Shown here: piece after piece, positions 52,587 through 61,615 of the stretch
Position numbering within the stretch: position 1 is the first letter of the stretch
Layout: each line of letters begins with the position of its first letter
Source of the DNA: Actinomycetota bacterium
Lineage (GTDB): Bacteria > Actinomycetota > Actinomycetes > Streptosporangiales > Streptosporangiaceae
DNA: 64,000 nt
Reading direction: 5' to 3'
Assembly: GCA_021324595.1 (NCBI GenBank)
Contig: JAJPIV010000135.1
Coordinates: forward strand, 26,571 to 90,570
Program-made: the position numbers and the translations under genes
The notes under the pieces: model-generated
What the model saw: the letters and a program-made list of their open reading frames with translations, nothing else
The model's database searches: none
What the model was told of the DNA's origin: nothing

Positions 52587-53558
52587 TTAACGAAAATGCT
52601 CCCATCCGCCGCCGCGGCCTGCCGGCCGGCCATCCACGAGGATCCCGGCACCGCTGCCGACCCGGCCGATGGCGTGCCAGCGACGGGGCAGGGGGGCATC
52701 TGCGGGGAACGTGGCGACCAGGGCGTGGTCGTCGCCGCCGGCCAGCACCCATCGGGTCCAGTCCCGTTCCCCGGTCGCGGCTGCCGCCTCGCGCAGGCGG
52801 GCCGGCCTGGTCACCGGCTCGGCCAGCAGGCTCGCCGCCCGCAAGTCGATCGCGACCGCGCTGGCGCTTGCCACGTGACCGAGGTCGGCGAGCAACCCAT
52901 CGCTGACGTCGATCATCGACGTCGCGCCGAGGACGGCGGCCTCCGGGCCGGCCTGGTAGGGCGGCCGCGGCCTGCGGTGCGCCAAGACGAGGCTGGCAAG
53001 CGGATCGGCGGCGGCCGCGCCGAGGCCGGCGGCTAGCAGCGCGAGCCCGGCCGCGGCCAGGCCGAGCGTTCCGGCGATCGCCACGACGTCGCCGGGGCGC
53101 GCCCCCGCGCGGGTGACCGGTGGCCGCCCGCCCAGGTCACCGAGCGCGGTGACCGCGATCATGATGGCGTCCGCGCTGCTCGTGTCCCCGCCGACGACGG
53201 CCGCGCCGGCCCTGCTGGCCTCCGCCGCGATTCCCTCGGCAAGCTCCAGCGCCCAGCCCGCGGGCGTGCCGCCCGGCGCGGCGAGGGCGACGAGCAGCCC
53301 CGTGGGCCGCGCTCCCATGGCCGCGACGTCGGCGAGGTTGCGGGCCGCGGCCTTGCGGCCGACATCGCGCGCCGGGGACCACTCCCGGCGGAAGTGCCTG
53401 CCCTCGATCACCATGTCGGTGGCCGCCACCACGCGACCGTCGGGTGCCGCCAGCACGGCCGCGTCATCGCCGATGCCGACCTCCACCCCCGCCGGAGTGC
53501 CGAGGCGCCCGGCGATGGCGGCGATCAGGCCGAACTCGCCGAGGTCCGCGATCGTGAT
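52587..53558 (-). CDS. thiL: Thiamine-monophosphate kinase, start codon not canonical
   Basis: 323 residues if read from ATC 53556-53558, which lies five bases after GGGAGG and places the family N-terminus TIADLGEFGLIAAIAGRL in the protein. No ATG, GTG, TTG or CTG occurs in this frame upstream before a nonconserved stretch. The first normal start is GTG 53486, after that conserved segment. GIGDDAAVLAAPDGR, ATDMVIEGRHFR, RNLADVAAMGARP, GGDTSSADAI and MIDVSDGLLADLGH are the ThiL metal and nucleotide motifs. It converts thiamine phosphate to thiamine diphosphate. Divergent from the Lrp-like gene. Confidence 0.88.
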   Translation of the reverse strand: MTIADLGEFGLIAAIAGRLGTPAGVEVGIGDDAAVLAAPDGRVVAATDMVIEGRHFRREWSPARDVGRKAAARNLADVAAMGARPTGLLVALAAPGGTPAGWALELAEGIAAEASRAGAAVVGGDTSSADAIMIAVTALGDLGGRPPVTRAGARPGDVVAIAGTLGLAAAGLALLAAGLGAAAADPLASLVLAHRRPRPPYQAGPEAAVLGATSMIDVSDGLLADLGHVASASAVAIDLRAASLLAEPVTRPARLREAAAATGERDWTRWVLAGGDDHALVATFPADAPLPRRWHAIGRVGSGAGILVDGRPAGRGGGWEHFR

Positions 53559-53686
53559 GGCGACCTCCCGCGCCTGTGGCCGCTCCTGCCCGCCCGGACG
53601 CCGCCGCGCCGCGGATGGCCGCGGGCGGTGCCTACGATAGCGTGACGATCACGATCAGTACCGGGGGACGGCGCAGGGAGGGCGAC

Positions 53687-53920
53687 ATGGTCCAGGCTTA
53701 CATCCTGGTGCAGACCGAGGTCGGCAAGGCCGCCGAGGTGGCGATGGCCATCTCGCGCATCGCCGGCGTCACCCAGGCCGACGACGTGACCGGCCCGTAT
53801 GACGTGATCGTCCGGGCCGAGGCGGACAACGTCGATGACCTCGCGCGGCTGGTGGTCGCCCAGATCCAGGGCGTTCCCGGCATCACCAGGACGCTGACCT
53901 GCCCGATCGTGCACATCTAG
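53687..53920 (+). CDS. Stand-alone Lrp/AsnC ligand-binding (RAM) domain protein
   Basis: 77 residues from ATG 53687 with GGAGG seven bases upstream. VQAYILVQTEVGKAAEVAMAI, VTQADDVTGPYDVIVRAEAD and TRTLTCPIVHI follow the ferredoxin-like RAM fold of Lrp/AsnC regulators, without the DNA-binding helix-turn-helix. It probably forms oligomers that bind an amino acid or modulates another regulator. Its place next to thiL is conserved in actinobacteria. Confidence 0.88.
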   Translation: MVQAYILVQTEVGKAAEVAMAISRIAGVTQADDVTGPYDVIVRAEADNVDDLARLVVAQIQGVPGITRTLTCPIVHI

Positions 53921-53929
53921 GGCCCGCCC

Positions 53930-54204
53930 GTGCGGGTTCGCGGCCTTGGCTGGATCGCCTGATGGCGATCTCGGCGCCGCGATACCGGACCCGGGACAGC
54001 GGGCCAGCTCGACGGCAGGTGACGGCGATGCGCCCCTGCAGCCCGGCCAGCCCTGCCGCCAGCGCCCGGTCACCCGGATGTCGTAGACGCTGACCTGGAA
54101 TGTGCCGGCCGGTTCGGGCGGCCCTTGCCGCGGCGGGCGATGCGGACCGAGTCCGCCAGCCAGACGAACTGCGGACCCGGCCGGGAGACCTTGCAGGACA
54201 CGCC
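53930..54204 (-). pseudogene. Possible decayed gene fragment
   Basis: No intact gene fits this gap. On the minus strand one frame reads SCKVSRPGPQFVWLADSVRI (about 54195-54130) and, after a shift near 54125, another continues PPEPAGTFQVSVYDIRVTG (about 54122-54066). A third gives GRIAVTCRR and VRYRGAEIAI nearer 54030-53960. These look more protein-like than random GC-rich frames and could be the eroded end of one gene. I cannot name the family, and the case is weak. Confidence 0.25.
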
Positions 54205-54858
54205 CTAGCAGGCCGGCCCGGCCAGCGCCGCGGCCACGGCGGCCGAGCGGCGGCCGAGCCCGATCCTGATGGCGGCCTGCAGGTCCGCGAGCGTGTCCAC
54301 GTCCTGCCGCAGCCCGTCGAGCCCAGGCAGGTCGATCTCGACCGCCCCCGCCGCCCGGTGCTCCTCGCGCGACCCCGGGCCGAACCTCGGCCCGAACGGC
54401 TCCCCCGGCCGCGCCGTGTACAGGGTGGTGCCAGACCCGGCGGCGTCGGCGACGAACGCGTGGGCGACATGCCAGGCAGCCGCCAGAGCCCGGCCGAGCT
54501 CGCCCGGGGTGAGCGCGGGCAGGTCGGCGGTGAGTGCCGCGAGCCCCCTGCCCGGCCAGCGCCGGGCCTCGTGCTCCGCGCCGGCGGCCAGCGCGCCGTT
54601 CAGCCCCGCAGCGCGGGAATCCGCGATCACGCGCGCGCCGAGGGCGGCCACCTGGCCGCGGACCGCCGGATCGTCACTCACCACCAGCACCGCGCGGACG
54701 CTCTCGCACGCCACGGCCGCCGCGACCGTGTCAGCCGCCATCGCCAGCGCCAGCGCGCGCCGGCTGTCACCGGACAGGCCCGCCAGCCTGGACTTGGCCA
54801 CGGACAGTACCTTGACGGGAACGATGACCGACCACGCCGGCGGGGAGGGGTGCGCCAT
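54205..54858 (-). CDS. cofC: 2-phospho-L-lactate / phosphoenolpyruvate guanylyltransferase (F420 biosynthesis)
   Basis: 217 residues. WSVIVPVKVLSVAKSRLAGL is the CofC/FbiD nucleotidyltransferase start, and LVVSDDPAVRGQVAALG, ALTADLPALTPGELG and GSGTTLYTARPGEPFGPRFG (GTP and substrate loops) follow. In actinobacteria the enzyme (FbiD) joins PEP and GTP for coenzyme F420. ATG 54856-54858. Divergent from plsC by 75 bases. A CofD/FbiA gene is not in the window. Confidence 0.9.
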   Translation of the reverse strand: MAHPSPPAWSVIVPVKVLSVAKSRLAGLSGDSRRALALAMAADTVAAAVACESVRAVLVVSDDPAVRGQVAALGARVIADSRAAGLNGALAAGAEHEARRWPGRGLAALTADLPALTPGELGRALAAAWHVAHAFVADAAGSGTTLYTARPGEPFGPRFGPGSREEHRAAGAVEIDLPGLDGLRQDVDTLADLQAAIRIGLGRRSAAVAAALAGPAC

Positions 54859-54933
54859 GTCACCCGATCCTGCCTCGACACGGAGCCGGCGCAGCGGGGA
54901 GACTGGGACCATGAGGGGCTGGAGCGCGTGACG

Positions 54934-55854
54934 ATGAGCGGGCGTGCGGACGGCAGTTACTCCAACTTCTGGCGCGGGGTGTCCAAGGTGCTGCTGCGCC
55001 CGGCGATCCGCGCGCTCATGAGGCATGACTGGCAGGGGCAGGAGCACTTCCCCGCCGAAGGCGGGGTGATAATCGCCGCCAACCACCTCTCCTACGCCGA
55101 CGTCCTGGCCCTGGCGCTCTTCTGCGACCAGGCGGGACGCTACCCGGTGTTCCTCGCCAAGTCCGGGCTCTTCGACGTCAAGGTCCTCGGCTGGATCCTT
55201 GCCAGGCTCGGCCAGCTGCCCGTCCACCGCGGCCAGGCTGACGCGGCGCTCGTGCTGCGGGATGCCGAGCAGGGGCTCAGGAACGGCGCGTGCGTGATCT
55301 TCTACCCCGAGGGCACCGTCACGCGCGACCCGGCGCTCTGGCCGATGCGCGCCAGGACCGGCGTGGCCCGCCTCGCGCTGACCACCGGCGCGCCGGTCAT
55401 TCCCGTGGGCCACTGGGGCGCCCAGGACATCTTGCCCTACGGCACGTTCCGGCCCCGCCTGCTGCCCCGCAGGACCGTCCGGATCATCGCGGGCCCCCCT
55501 GTCGATCTCTCCGAGTTCGCTGGCAGGCCGCCCGACTCCGCGGCCTTGCGCGCGGCCACGGACAAGATCATGGCTGAGGTGGCCGCGCTGGTCGGCAAGC
55601 TCCGCGGCGAGGTTCCGCCCGCAGAGCCCTTCCACCCGGCCGTCGCTCGCCGCAAGCAGCGCGCTGAGCTGCGCGCCCTCGCCGGGCAGGCCAGCCAGTC
55701 CCGGCCGGGTCCGCAGGGCGGGCAGGCACGGGAGGACCCGGGGGCACGGGAGGACCCGCAGGCCCCGCAAGGCCGGCCCGAGGGCACGGCGCCCGCCGAC
55801 CGCCGCAGCCGGCCGGCGGCGGATGGCCCCGGTCGCGTGGCTGGCAGCCCGTGA
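54934..55854 (+). CDS. plsC: 1-acyl-sn-glycerol-3-phosphate acyltransferase family protein
   Basis: 306 residues from ATG 54934 (GGAG nine bases upstream; GTG 54928 is an alternative). [12 protein letters not shown] is the catalytic HX4D motif, [10 protein letters not shown] the second, [11 protein letters not shown] the third (PEGT) and [12 protein letters not shown] the fourth. No strong TM helix is seen, but the N-terminal helix is probably peripheral to the membrane. The last 70 residues are Pro/Arg/Gln-rich. It overlaps gpsA by four bases; together they make and acylate glycerol-3-phosphate. Confidence 0.9.
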   Translation: MSGRADGSYSNFWRGVSKVLLRPAIRALMRHDWQGQEHFPAEGGVIIAANHLSYADVLALALFCDQAGRYPVFLAKSGLFDVKVLGWILARLGQLPVHRGQADAALVLRDAEQGLRNGACVIFYPEGTVTRDPALWPMRARTGVARLALTTGAPVIPVGHWGAQDILPYGTFRPRLLPRRTVRIIAGPPVDLSEFAGRPPDSAALRAATDKIMAEVAALVGKLRGEVPPAEPFHPAVARRKQRAELRALAGQASQSRPGPQGGQAREDPGAREDPQAPQGRPEGTAPADRRSRPAADGPGRVAGSP

Positions 55855-56855
55855 TCGCCGCGGTCATGGGCGCCGGGTCCTGGGGAACGACCTTCGCCCA
55901 GGTCCTGTGCGACGCTGGTGCCGACGTCACGCTGTGGTGCCGCAGGGCAGCAGTGGCCGACGCGATCAACGCCACCGGGCGGAACGAGGACTACCTGCCG
56001 GGCTTCCCGCTTCCTGCCACGCTGCGCGCCACCTCCGACCCCGCGCGCGCCCTGGCCCGCGCCGACGTTGTCGTGCTGGCCGTCCCCGCGCAGACCCTCC
56101 GGCCGAACCTGGCAGGCTGGGCCCGGCTGATCCCGCCGGGAGCGCTGATCATCAGCCTGATCAAGGGCATCGAGCTGGGGACCGGCATGCGGATGAGCGA
56201 GGTCATCGCCGATGTGACCGGGTGGCCGGCCGACCTGATCGCGGTGGTCACCGGGCCCAACCTCGCCCGCGAGATCGCTGAGCGCCAGTACGCGGCCACC
56301 GTGGTCGCCTGCACCGATCAGCAGGCCGCGGAGAACCTGCAGAAGGCGTGCCACACCAGCTACTTCCGCCCGTACACCAACCCCGACGTGATCGGGTGCG
56401 AGCTGGCGGGCGCCGCCAAGAATCCGATCGCCCTGGCGGTGGGCATGGCGGCCGGCATGGGCTTCGGCGACAACACCCGGGCCATGCTGATCACCCGGGG
56501 CCTTGCGGAGATCTCCAGGCTCGGCGCGGCCCTCGGAGCCGACCCGCACACCTTCGCGGGGCTGGCCGGGATGGGAGACCTGGTCGCCACCTGCTCATCG
56601 CCGCTGTCGCGGAACCGGACCTTCGGGGAGAGGCTGGGCCAGGGCATGGCGCTCGCCGACATCGTCACCGGGACGCACCAGGTGGCGGAGGGGGTGACGT
56701 CGTCCAGATCCGTGCTGCAGCTGGCCGCGGCGCGGTCGCTGGAGATGCCCATCACCGAGGTGGTCGCCGCGGTCGTCCACGACGGCCTGGACGTGGCGAC
56801 GGCGGCGGCGATGCTCGCGAGCCGGTCAGCGAAGCCCGAGCGCTATGGCATCTGA
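55851..56855 (+). CDS. gpsA: Glycerol-3-phosphate dehydrogenase [NAD(P)+]
   Basis: 334 residues from GTG 55851 inside the plsC stop (GTGA). [14 protein letters not shown] is the NAD-binding start, [13 protein letters not shown] and [20 protein letters not shown] (catalytic Lys) follow, then [17 protein letters not shown]. It reduces dihydroxyacetone phosphate to sn-glycerol-3-phosphate. Its stop lies 11 bases inside the next gene in another frame. Confidence 0.95.
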   Translation: MIAAVMGAGSWGTTFAQVLCDAGADVTLWCRRAAVADAINATGRNEDYLPGFPLPATLRATSDPARALARADVVVLAVPAQTLRPNLAGWARLIPPGALIISLIKGIELGTGMRMSEVIADVTGWPADLIAVVTGPNLAREIAERQYAATVVACTDQQAAENLQKACHTSYFRPYTNPDVIGCELAGAAKNPIALAVGMAAGMGFGDNTRAMLITRGLAEISRLGAALGADPHTFAGLAGMGDLVATCSSPLSRNRTFGERLGQGMALADIVTGTHQVAEGVTSSRSVLQLAAARSLEMPITEVVAAVVHDGLDVATAAAMLASRSAKPERYGI

Positions 56856-59037
56856 CAAGTGGCCCAGGCCGCCTGGTGGCACGCGCGATCCCGGCGATCC
56901 GCGCGGCGCCGGCCGCGCGGGGCCGACCGGCCGGCGGCCTGCAGACGATGCGCCGGACGATCTGTACGACGGCGATCCGCGGCACGCCGGGCCGTGGCCC
57001 GATGACCCGCGGTTCAGCGGCCGTGGGCCGGGCGTGCCCCGCGGCGCCGTTGCCGGCCGATCCGACCCCCGCGCGCCCGGACGCGAGCCCGTCGCCGACC
57101 CCGCGTTCCCGCCAGATCCGGGGTCCCGCCCGGGCGCCGGGTACCCGCCGGGTCCTGGCTATCCGCCGGATCCGCGGTCCCGCCCGGGCGCCGGGTACCC
57201 GCCGGGTCCTGGCCATCCGCCGGATCCGCGGTCCCGCCCGGGCGCCGGGTACCCGCCGGGTCCTGGCTATCCGCCAGATCCGGGGTCCCGCCCGGGCGCC
57301 GGGTACCCGCCGGGTCCTGACTATCCGCCGGATCCGCGGTCCCGGTCCGGCCGCGACCCCCGCTACCCGCCGGACCCCCGCGTCCCCCCGGGCGCCGGGT
57401 ACCCGCCGGATCTGCCACCCGGCCGCGACGCGCGCGGACGGGCCCGCGAGCCCGGCTACCCGGGCGGCCGGCCCGTCGGTCCCGGGCTCACCGCGCCACC
57501 GCCCGCCGACCCCCGGACGGGGGGAGGCCCGGCCATGCGAGCGGGCCGGCCATGGCGGGCCGACGGGCGGCCCGGTACCGGTGCGCTGCGCGCGATCGAA
57601 GGACCCCGGCCCCCCGACCCGGCGTCCCGCCCTCCGGCCATGCCCGGGCCTGCTCCGGTGCCCGGGCCGCCTGGAATCCCGCCCGGACCCGGCTCCCCCG
57701 CGGGCGCGGGTCATCCGCCCGGCCCGGGCGACTCTTGCGGCCCGGGCGACTCTCCCGGCCCGGGCATCTCCTCCGGCCCGGCCCGCAGTCCGGCCCATGA
57801 ATCCTCCGCCCCGGCGCGCCGGCCCGGCGAGAACACCCGCGCCGTCCGCCTGCCAGTCCCACCCGCGCCCGCCCAGCGGCCCGTTGCGATCCCGGTCTAC
57901 CGCACGGCGGCCTTCGCCTTCGAGTCCAGCGCTGAATACGCCTCGATCCTGGCCGACGCCACCCCCGGGTACAGCTACAGCCGCATCGACAACCCCACTG
58001 TCGAGGCGTTCTGCGCGGCGGTCGCCGCCCTCGAGGGCGCCAACCTGAGCTATCAGGTCGCCGCCCAGGCGTTCGCCTCGGGCATGGCTGCGGTCTCCAC
58101 GGTCCTGTGGACCTTCACCAAGGCAGGCTCGCACGTCGTCGCGCCCGCCGCGATCTACGGCGGCAGCTACGGCTTCCTGCGCAACGTCGCCGCCAAGTTC
58201 GGCGTCCGCGCCGACTTCGTCGACATGACCGATCTCGGCCAGGTCCGGGCCGCGCTGCAGCCAGGCACCGCGATCGTCTACGCCGAGACCCTCGCCAATC
58301 CGACCGTGGCAGTGGCCGACCTGGCCGCCCTGGCCCGCCTGGCCCATGAGGCCGGGGCGCTGCTCGTGGTCGACTCCACGCTCGCGCCCCCGGTGATCTG
58401 CCGCCCGCTGGAGCACGGGGCCGACCTGGTGCTGCACTCAGCGACCAAGTACTTCGGCGGCCACTCCGATGTCACCGGCGGCGTGGTCACCGGTCATCCC
58501 GAGCTCATCAAGATGATCCGCCGAGTACGGATCGACACCGGCGGCTCGCTCGGGCCCGACGACGCCTACTTGCTGCGCCGCGGCCTGGAGACGCTCCCGC
58601 TGCGGGTCAGGCGCAGCTGCGCCACCGCTCAGGTTCTCGCCGCCGGCCTGGCCAGGCACCCCGCGGTCCGCGTCGTCCACTATCCCGGCCTTGCCCATCA
58701 CCCCGGTCACGAGCTGGCCCGCCGTCAGTTCGACGCCGGGCCGGAGGGGACGAGGTTCGGCGCGATCGTCACCGTCGCCCCTCACGGGGGGCGCGAGGCA
58801 GGCATGGCCTTCGCCGATCGCCTCCGCCTGGCCAGCGTCGCCACCTCGCTGGGCGGCACCCACACCAAGGTCAGCCATGTGGCCTCGACCACGCACCGGC
58901 AGATGGACCCCGCCGCGCTCGCCGCGGCGGGCATCGATCCGGGCTCCGTGCGGTTCTCGGTCGGGCTCGAGGATGGCGAGGACCTGCTGGCCGACGCGAT
59001 GGCCGCGCTCGATGCGCTCGGCCGCCGGCAGCCATGA
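56845..59037 (+). CDS. Cys/Met-metabolism PLP enzyme with a long repetitive Pro/Gly N-terminus
   Basis: 730 residues. Residues about 345-730 are a complete trans-sulfuration enzyme (cystathionine gamma-synthase, O-acylhomoserine sulfhydrylase or methionine gamma-lyase): [34 protein letters not shown]-like [50 protein letters not shown] and [13 protein letters not shown], where Lys is the Schiff-base residue. Residues 1-340 are disordered Pro/Gly/Arg/Asp sequence with an 18-residue tandem repeat ([18 protein letters not shown]). ATG 56845 overlaps gpsA; ATG 57535 would remove the repeats but leave a Pro-rich lead. The substrate among sulfur compounds cannot be fixed from sequence. Confidence 0.82.
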   Translation: MASDKWPRPPGGTRDPGDPRGAGRAGPTGRRPADDAPDDLYDGDPRHAGPWPDDPRFSGRGPGVPRGAVAGRSDPRAPGREPVADPAFPPDPGSRPGAGYPPGPGYPPDPRSRPGAGYPPGPGHPPDPRSRPGAGYPPGPGYPPDPGSRPGAGYPPGPDYPPDPRSRSGRDPRYPPDPRVPPGAGYPPDLPPGRDARGRAREPGYPGGRPVGPGLTAPPPADPRTGGGPAMRAGRPWRADGRPGTGALRAIEGPRPPDPASRPPAMPGPAPVPGPPGIPPGPGSPAGAGHPPGPGDSCGPGDSPGPGISSGPARSPAHESSAPARRPGENTRAVRLPVPPAPAQRPVAIPVYRTAAFAFESSAEYASILADATPGYSYSRIDNPTVEAFCAAVAALEGANLSYQVAAQAFASGMAAVSTVLWTFTKAGSHVVAPAAIYGGSYGFLRNVAAKFGVRADFVDMTDLGQVRAALQPGTAIVYAETLANPTVAVADLAALARLAHEAGALLVVDSTLAPPVICRPLEHGADLVLHSATKYFGGHSDVTGGVVTGHPELIKMIRRVRIDTGGSLGPDDAYLLRRGLETLPLRVRRSCATAQVLAAGLARHPAVRVVHYPGLAHHPGHELARRQFDAGPEGTRFGAIVTVAPHGGREAGMAFADRLRLASVATSLGGTHTKVSHVASTTHRQMDPAALAAAGIDPGSVRFSVGLEDGEDLLADAMAALDALGRRQP
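57124..57339 (+). repeat. 54-bp minisatellite (4 copies) in the PLP-enzyme N-terminus
   Basis: TCCCGCCCGGGCGCCGGGTA recurs at 57124, 57178, 57232 and 57286, and a diverged copy begins at 57340. The period is exactly 54 bp (18 codons), and copies differ by only a few bases, so the array is young or homogenised. It keeps the reading frame. Confidence 0.9.
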
Positions 59038-59230
59038 CGTCCGGGCGGACTGCCGTCAACCGCCGTGCGGGCGAGCACCGGGAAAGCCACGGTGCGGGCG
59101 AACACCCGGCGAGCGCCCCGGCGATCGGGTGTCATAGTCAGACGAGGTTCCATGGCGGTGCCCCGGCGCGCGGGCCGGTGACACGTCACGGCGCCTCGGG
59201 CCTGGCGGCTCGGGGACGGAGGGTTGGCCG

Positions 59231-60370
59231 GTGAATGGTGGACGCAAGATCCGGGTCGCGGTGGTGTTCGGCGGCAAGGGCCCCGAGCATGCGATCTCCT
59301 GCCTCGGCGGGGGCAACGTGCTGCGCGTCATCGACCGGGACAGGTACGAGGTCTTCCCGGTCGGGATCACCAGGGAGGGGGCCTGGCTTCAGGTGGACGA
59401 CGAGCCGGAGCGGCTCGCGATCACCGGCGGTGAGCTTCCCACGGTCGAGGCGGTCGCCAAGCCCGACGCCCACGTGGTGCCGTGGGCGCGGCAGGGCGAC
59501 GCGGCCGTGGTGGCAAGCGCGCCCGGCCATGTTCCTCACATCTTCGGCGAGGTCGACGTCGTCCTGCCGGTCCTGCACGGCCCCTACGGGGAGGACGGCA
59601 CGATCCAGGGGCTGCTCGAGCTGGCAGGCGTTCCCTACGTGGGCGCCGGAGTGCTGGCCAGCGCGGTCAGCATGGACAAGGAGTACATGAAGCTGATCTT
59701 CCAGGCGCGGGGGCTTCCGGTTGCCCCGCACGTGGTCGTGCGGGAACGCGACTGGCCGGCGGCGCAGGCGCCGGCCGACGAGCAGCGGGCGGTGGCGGCG
59801 CAGATCGAGGCGCTCGGCTGGCCCTTGTTCGTCAAGCCGGCCCGGGGGGGGTCGAGCCTGGGCACGTCCAAGGCTTCCGGCCCGGACGAGCTCGCGCGCG
59901 CGATCGCCCTGGCGCGCCAGTACGACCCGAAGGTGCTCGTGGAGAAGGCGATCAACGCACGCGAGATCGAAGTCGCCGTGCTCGAGGGCCTGGACGGCGC
60001 GGCACCGGAGACCAGCCTGCCCGGCGAGCTGAGGCTCGACGGCGGCGAGGAGTTCTACGACTTCGAGGCCAAGTACCTGGACCAGTCGAGCGGCATGCTG
60101 ATCCCCGCGCCGATCCCGCAGACCGACATCGAGCGGATCCGGGCGATGGCGGGAGCGGCGTTCAACGCGGTCTCCGCCGAGAGCCTCGCCCGGGTGGACT
60201 TCTTCTACACGCCCGATGGCGAGATCCTGGTCAACGAGATCAACACGCTGCCCGGCATGTCACCGACGTCGTACTTCCAGAAGATGTGGGAGGCCTCCGG
60301 GATGCCGTTCCCGCAGCTCATCGACCGCCTGCTGGAGAGCGCGCTGCGCCGCCGCCCAGGGCTGCGCTGA
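59231..60370 (+). CDS. ddl: D-alanine--D-alanine ligase
   Basis: 379 residues from GTG 59231. VAVVFGGKGPEHAISCLGG is the Ddl N-terminus, VLHGPYGEDGTIQGLLEL follows, then the ATP-grasp motifs VKPARGGSSLGT and LVEKAI, and the Mg site EILVNEINTLPGMSP. It makes D-Ala-D-Ala for peptidoglycan. The 193-base gap upstream holds an imperfect direct repeat (GTGCGGGCGAGCACC at 59065, GTGCGGGCGAACACC at 59092) and a CATAGT box near 59142 that may be its -10. Convergent with hup. Confidence 0.95.
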   Translation: MNGGRKIRVAVVFGGKGPEHAISCLGGGNVLRVIDRDRYEVFPVGITREGAWLQVDDEPERLAITGGELPTVEAVAKPDAHVVPWARQGDAAVVASAPGHVPHIFGEVDVVLPVLHGPYGEDGTIQGLLELAGVPYVGAGVLASAVSMDKEYMKLIFQARGLPVAPHVVVRERDWPAAQAPADEQRAVAAQIEALGWPLFVKPARGGSSLGTSKASGPDELARAIALARQYDPKVLVEKAINAREIEVAVLEGLDGAAPETSLPGELRLDGGEEFYDFEAKYLDQSSGMLIPAPIPQTDIERIRAMAGAAFNAVSAESLARVDFFYTPDGEILVNEINTLPGMSPTSYFQKMWEASGMPFPQLIDRLLESALRRRPGLR

Positions 60371-60392
60371 CGGATGGGGGCGCAGCGGCGCC

Positions 60393-60411
60393 GGCCGGCC
60401 GCGGGCCGGCC
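60393..60411. terminator. Bidirectional hairpin between ddl and hup
   Basis: GGCCGGCC (60393-60400), a GCG loop, and GGCCGGCC (60404-60411): eight GC pairs, in the 98-base gap between two convergent stops. No T tract. Confidence 0.5.
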
Positions 60412-60468
60412 TGCCCGGCGCGGGCGGCGGACGGCACCAGGCGCCGCCCGCCGCCAGGGTCGTCCGCG

Positions 60469-60771
60469 CTACTTCCGGCCCGCGGCCGCCCTCTTCTTCT
60501 CGCCGTTCACCAGGGCCTTGAAGTCGGAGCCCGCCCGGAACTTGGGGACGGAGGACTTGGGCACCTTGATGGACGCCCCGGTCGCTGGGTTGCGAGCCAT
60601 GCGGGCCGGCCGGTCCGCCTTCTCGAACACGCCGAACCCGGTGATCGCGACCTTGTCGCCCTTGGCGACGGCGTGCTGGATGGTGTCGAGAACTGCGTTC
60701 ACCGCCTCGGTGGCGGTCTTCTTGTCCCCCATCCTGGGGGAAATCGCATCGATAAGCTCCCGTTTGTTCAT
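60469..60771 (-). CDS. hup: HU-family nucleoid DNA-binding protein
   Basis: 100 residues from ATG 60771: MNKRELIDAISPRMG, ITGFGVFEKADRPARMARNP (the HU DNA-clasp beta arm with the conserved Pro) and VPKFRAGSDFKALV. Short basic end EKKRAAAGRK; it is the small HU type, without the long Lys-rich tail of HupS/Hlp. It binds and bends DNA non-specifically. GAGGGAA lies just before the ATG. The upstream region is AT-richer than anywhere else nearby and holds a promoter. Confidence 0.94.
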   Translation of the reverse strand: MNKRELIDAISPRMGDKKTATEAVNAVLDTIQHAVAKGDKVAITGFGVFEKADRPARMARNPATGASIKVPKSSVPKFRAGSDFKALVNGEKKRAAAGRK

Positions 60772-60855
60772 TTCCCTCACTCCTGCGGTCCCCCAACGGG
60801 AGGTCGCGCACCGGAGGCCTGCACAGCCTGGAATTCGCGACCTCTGACCCGCTCG

Positions 60856-60884
60856 AAATTAGGCGATGCGCCAGCGGCTCACAA
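60856..60884 (-). promoter_or_regulatory. Probable hup promoter
   Basis: On the minus strand TTGTGA (60884-60879) and TAATTT (60861-60856) are separated by exactly 17 bases, the spacing for a housekeeping sigma factor, about 85 bases before the hup ATG. The 275-base gap between hup and the next minus-strand gene shows no other feature. Confidence 0.45.
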
Positions 60885-61046
60885 ACATCCACGCCAGTTT
60901 CATTGCGTGTCGCCGTTCAGGTAATGCGCAATCCAGCGGCAACCGGGGCATCCGGCGCCCGCAGGCCGCGGCTCGGGCGCTGCAGCGCGGCGTCGCGGCC
61001 CGGCCACGGCACCACGGCCCGGCGCGGCACCTCCTAGGGCGCGGCG

Positions 61047-61352
61047 CTACGGCACGGCGTCCCGCCCGTCATCGGGCGGCAGCGGGCCAGCGGCCGGCTG
61101 GGCGCGTGCGGCGCGCGCCACGTCGGCCATCAGCTCGTCAAGCCGCCGCGCGCAGCGCGCCCGGGGCGCCCCCGGCATCTTGAGCGCCGTGCAGATCGCC
61201 ACGAACCGCAGGTGGAGCGCGGCGTGGGCGGCCGAGCCGGGGCCGAGGGCAACGATGGCACGGTGCAGGGCCCGCAGGCGCTCGGCCAGTGGATCCGGCG
61301 GCCCCGGGGCCTGGTCCTCGCCAACGCACCGCGGCTCGGACTGGCTCACCAT
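61047..61352 (-). CDS. Small helical protein of unknown function
   Basis: 101 residues from ATG 61350-61352: PLAERLRALHRAIVALGPGS, HAALHLRFVAICTALKMPGA and RRLDELMADVARAARAQP suggest three helices. No cysteine cluster or known motif. An Ala/Gly/Pro-rich upstream extension in the same frame is not favoured. It lies between hup and the pnt operon, transcribed away from pnt. Coding is supported by the amphipathic helical pattern, but no family is recognised. Confidence 0.5.
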   Translation of the reverse strand: MVSQSEPRCVGEDQAPGPPDPLAERLRALHRAIVALGPGSAAHAALHLRFVAICTALKMPGAPRARCARRLDELMADVARAARAQPAAGPLPPDDGRDAVP

Positions 61353-61521
61353 CCCACTGTCGCAGACGGCACCGGGCGCCGGCCCGGCACCCGGCACGGC
61401 GGGGCCGTCTCCCCGCCGGGCCGGCGCGCCCCGGCGGCCGCTGCCAGGGCAGGACGACCCCACCGGGCGGGCCGGACGACCGTGCCGGGCCGGCGCCGCG
61501 CCGGCGAGAATCGCGCTGGCG

Positions 61522-61534
61522 GTATGGTCCATAC
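61522..61534. promoter_or_regulatory. Palindromic TATGG box in the pnt control region
   Basis: GTATGGTCCATAC is a perfect 13-bp palindrome in the 263-base divergent gap between 61352 and 61616. TATGGT (61523-61528) fits a TANNNT -10 for pntAA, 88 bases before its start. On the minus strand the same box reads TATGGA, close to a second -10. It could be an overlapping promoter or a repressor site. Confidence 0.3.
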
Positions 61535-61615
61535 TGGCGAAGCCGTGACAGCATGCACGGCCCCGCAGGCTCATCCGCCACGCCCCGCCGGCGCCGTGTG
61601 AGTGAGGTCACCCCC

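Noticed and set aside
57124..57339. Regular 54-bp repeats taken as a possible CRISPR array
   Set aside because: The copies are contiguous without unique spacers, keep a reading frame, and no cas gene is nearby. They are a coding minisatellite.
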